DNA of 7,500 nt, taken from NCBI GenBank assembly GCA_021827545.1, contig JAKAVH010000207.1, positions 1 through 7,500 on the forward strand. Reading direction: 5' to 3'. Shown piece after piece: positions 5,911-7,500 of this stretch. The notes beneath the pieces were generated by a model. It worked only from the letters and a program-made list of their open reading frames with translations, did no database searches and was not told the DNA's origin. Position numbers and translations under genes: made by a program. The stretch is from Thermoplasmata archaeon. GTDB lineage: Archaea; Thermoplasmatota; Thermoplasmata; UBA184. Within the stretch, counting starts at the first letter, position 1, and each line of letters opens with the position of its first letter.

Positions 5911-5915
5911 TCACC
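5911..5915 (-). promoter_or_regulatory. Shine-Dalgarno of UPF0179 gene, overlapping egsA stop
   Basis: The minus strand reads ggggtga, in which TGA is the egsA stop codon and GGTGA is the ribosome-binding core. It lies 9 nt before the ATG at 5901. This contrasts with the upstream genes of the window, most of which lack a Shine-Dalgarno, and fits an internal operon gene. Confidence 0.65.
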
Positions 5916-7020
5916 CCACCACACCGGTCACCCGCGCGAGCCGTTCGGCCGCGTGCTGGGTGAGCCCATTGTCGCCGAGGATCGTGTAGCGGTCCGGTCG
6001 GATCGAGTGGGCCATTACGAGCGCCCGGACGATCTCGTCGGGGGTGACCCCGAGCTCGCGGGCGGTCGTGGGTGCGCCGATCGCGAGCAGCGCCTCCTTG
6101 AGACGGCGCCAGTCGCCTCCGTGCAGGTACATCATCATGATCGCTCCGACGCCGCACTGCTCGCCGTGCAGGCTCGGATGCTCGGAAACTCGATCGAGGG
6201 CGTGGCTGAAGAGGTGCTCGCTTCCCGAGCAGGGGCGGGAGGAACCGGCCACGCTCATCGCGATCCCTGCGACGAGGATGGGCCGGATCGCGATCCAGAC
6301 GGACTCCTCGAGGTTCGGTTTGATCGCGTCCGCATGCTCCATGATCTCCTCGGCGGCGTACGCGCTCAGCGTCGCGGCGGTGCTCGAGTACTCCTCGTTG
6401 CGCAGACGGACCGCGAGCTTCCAGTCGAGAACGGCGGTGAGGTTCGAGATGACGTCGGCGCAGCCCGAGGCGAGCAAACGGAACGGTGCCTGGACGATGA
6501 GTTCGGTGTCGGCGATGACACCGATCGGGACCGCGGCCTCGGTGCTCGTCGCGCTCCCCACGCCGTGCAGCGACGCGCGGGGGGAGGAGATCCCGTCGTG
6601 CGCCGCCGACGTCGGGAGGCTCACGAACGGGATCGAGAGGTGCGCCGCGACGACCTTGGTCACGTCGATCTTGCTGCCCCCGCCAACGCCGATCACGAAC
6701 CGACCTCCACCGGCCCGCACTTCGCTCTCGACCCGAGCGACCTCCGCTTCGGTCGCCTCGTGAGCGATCACGGTGGTGGCTTCGAACCCGCCCTCGTTGA
6801 GGATCTTGGTCGCCCGGTGGCCGGCGAGCTCGGCGGTCCGCGGTCCAGTAACGACAAACCCTCGCCGGGGAAAGTCGAACTGGTGACAGGTGCGCGCGAG
6901 ATCGTCGATCACCCCGTGGCCGACCAGCACGATCCGGGGAAAGACCATCCCCTTCGCCTTGCCGAAGACGCTCTCCGCGCTCGGCATCCACCCCGTTGCG
7001 AGCGTGCGAGCGTCGGACAT
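5911..7020 (-). CDS. egsA: sn-glycerol-1-phosphate dehydrogenase, NAD(P)-dependent
   Basis: This 369-residue protein reduces dihydroxyacetone phosphate to sn-glycerol-1-phosphate, the backbone of archaeal ether lipids, in the cytoplasm. FPRIVLVGHGV (27-37) is the usual opening. GVGGGSKIDVTK (111-122) is the NAD(P)-binding glycine motif of the iron-alcohol/glycerol dehydrogenase superfamily. SLPTSAAHDGISSPRAS (134-150) is characteristic of G1P dehydrogenases. The metal ligands expected from the family are D189 (SGCADVISN), H269 (SGSEHLFSHALD) and H285 (HGEQCGVG), all present. ATG 7020 is chosen; it gives about 10-20 residues more than the family core, so ATG at residue 12 (6987) is a possible alternative. 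A weak TATA-like ctaaag lies about 34 nt upstream and no Shine-Dalgarno is seen. It is followed by UPF0179 after 9 nt. The gene is intact. Confidence 0.96.
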   Translation of the reverse strand: MSDARTLATGWMPSAESVFGKAKGMVFPRIVLVGHGVIDDLARTCHQFDFPRRGFVVTGPRTAELAGHRATKILNEGGFEATTVIAHEATEAEVARVESEVRAGGGRFVIGVGGGSKIDVTKVVAAHLSIPFVSLPTSAAHDGISSPRASLHGVGSATSTEAAVPIGVIADTELIVQAPFRLLASGCADVISNLTAVLDWKLAVRLRNEEYSSTAATLSAYAAEEIMEHADAIKPNLEESVWIAIRPILVAGIAMSVAGSSRPCSGSEHLFSHALDRVSEHPSLHGEQCGVGAIMMMYLHGGDWRRLKEALLAIGAPTTARELGVTPDEIVRALVMAHSIRPDRYTILGDNGLTQHAAERLARVTGVVG

Positions 7021-7050
7021 GGTCGAGGGGCCGAACCTAGACACGCGGCT

Positions 7051-7057
7051 CTTTAGG
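7051..7057 (-). promoter_or_regulatory. weak TATA-like box for egsA
   Basis: The minus strand reads cctaaag in the 65-nt gap between queE and egsA, centred about 34 nt before ATG 7020. A start about 26 nt downstream would leave a leader of about 8 nt. The match is poor; egsA could instead be read from the queE transcript. Confidence 0.3.
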
Positions 7058-7085
7058 CTTCCGGTGGTCCGCCGTGAGACACGCC

Positions 7086-7500
7086 CTAGCGTCCGGGCAC
7101 GTCGCCCCAGAGGACCTTGTGCTCCTGAAGCATAACCCGCACGTCGAGGTGGTCGCGCAGCACCCAGTCCGCGAGACGGCCCGCGTCCGTCCCCCAGACC
7201 GGCTGAAATACGATCGTCGGCGCGAGAGGATACCGTCGGAGCACGCGCTTCGCATAGAGATAGTCCGTGCGGTCCGCGATCACGAACTTCACGATGTCGC
7301 CGGTCCGCAGGAGGGGGAGGTTCGTCCAGCGGTTGCGGTCCTCCATCCGGGAGGAGGGGCACTTTACGTCGACGCTCAGCGCGACGTGGGGAAGCTCGAG
7401 GTACGGTCGGACATCCAGCGAGCCGCCCGTCTCGACCACGCTCTCCACCCCCCGGTGTCCGAGCTCCCGCAGGAGCTCGACCGACTCCGCCTGGAGGAGG
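7086..7500 (-). CDS. queE: 7-carboxy-7-deazaguanine synthase, C-terminal part (5' end beyond the window)
   Basis: The C-terminal 137 residues are visible; the N-terminal part with the radical-SAM cysteine motif lies beyond the right edge. QueE converts 6-carboxytetrahydropterin to 7-carboxy-7-deazaguanine, the base precursor of preQ0, which archaea use for archaeosine in tRNA. Diagnostic segments, in order, are VVETGGSLDV, SVDVKCPSSRMEDRN, NLPLLRTGDIVKFVIADRTDY, TIVFQPVWG and DVRVMLQEHKVLWGDVPGR at the very end. The reading frame is uninterrupted and ends at TAG (7088-7086). It is the first gene of the minus-strand run that continues with egsA, 65 nt on. Confidence 0.93.
   Translation of the reverse strand, partial: LLQAESVELLRELGHRGVESVVETGGSLDVRPYLELPHVALSVDVKCPSSRMEDRNRWTNLPLLRTGDIVKFVIADRTDYLYAKRVLRRYPLAPTIVFQPVWGTDAGRLADWVLRDHLDVRVMLQEHKVLWGDVPGR

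Noticed and set aside
5444..6991. 515-residue open frame on the minus strand
   Set aside because: It is another frame of egsA and UPF0179, extremely Arg-rich and without motifs, while the true frames carry clear catalytic motifs.
5341..7056. 571-residue open frame on the plus strand
   Set aside because: It lies antisense to egsA, UPF0179 and the tRNA, has a low-complexity Arg/Gly/Asp-rich composition and shows no family motif. It is a by-product of high G+C.

Overview
The window is G+C-rich archaeal chromosomal DNA. The strongest markers are a glycerol-1-phosphate dehydrogenase (the enzyme that sets the archaeal lipid stereochemistry), a UPF0179 protein, an HVO_0476-type zinc-ribbon protein, and a tRNA-Pro gene that has no encoded CCA and carries a putative archaeal-type intron. 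Several starts sit about 25-35 nt downstream of short A/T-rich boxes, as expected for archaeal TATA promoters with leaderless or near-leaderless transcripts. A Euryarchaeota/Thermoplasmatota-like, high-GC lineage is my best guess. It is an inference; no rRNA or other decisive taxonomic marker is present.

Left part (1-1986). A zinc-ribbon protein runs off the left edge on the minus strand. Upstream of it lies a short, strongly palindromic spacer, then a minus-strand NAD-dependent sugar epimerase/dehydratase. A 351-base non-coding divergent region separates the epimerase from the plus-strand glycosyltransferases and holds a TATA-like box for each direction.

Middle (1987-5293). Two plus-strand glycosyltransferases follow: a GT4/GT-B retaining-type enzyme, then a GT2/GT-A enzyme. 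A minus-strand SAM-dependent methyltransferase converges on them, with a 9-bp perfect hairpin in the gap. Epimerase, two glycosyltransferases and methyltransferase together look like a small surface-glycan or glycoprotein decoration locus. The substrate cannot be read from the sequence.

Right part (5350-7500). On the minus strand, in transcription order, are the 3' part of queE (7-carboxy-7-deazaguanine synthase, archaeosine pathway), egsA (glycerol-1-phosphate dehydrogenase), a UPF0179 protein whose Shine-Dalgarno overlaps the egsA stop codon, and tRNA-Pro(UGG). The methyltransferase is next in the same direction. The tRNA is folded perfectly except for about 35 extra bases in the D-loop, best read as a non-canonical intron.

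I found no defence system, mobile element, CRISPR array or clearly new multi-gene system. The most interesting item is the D-loop insertion in tRNA-Pro.
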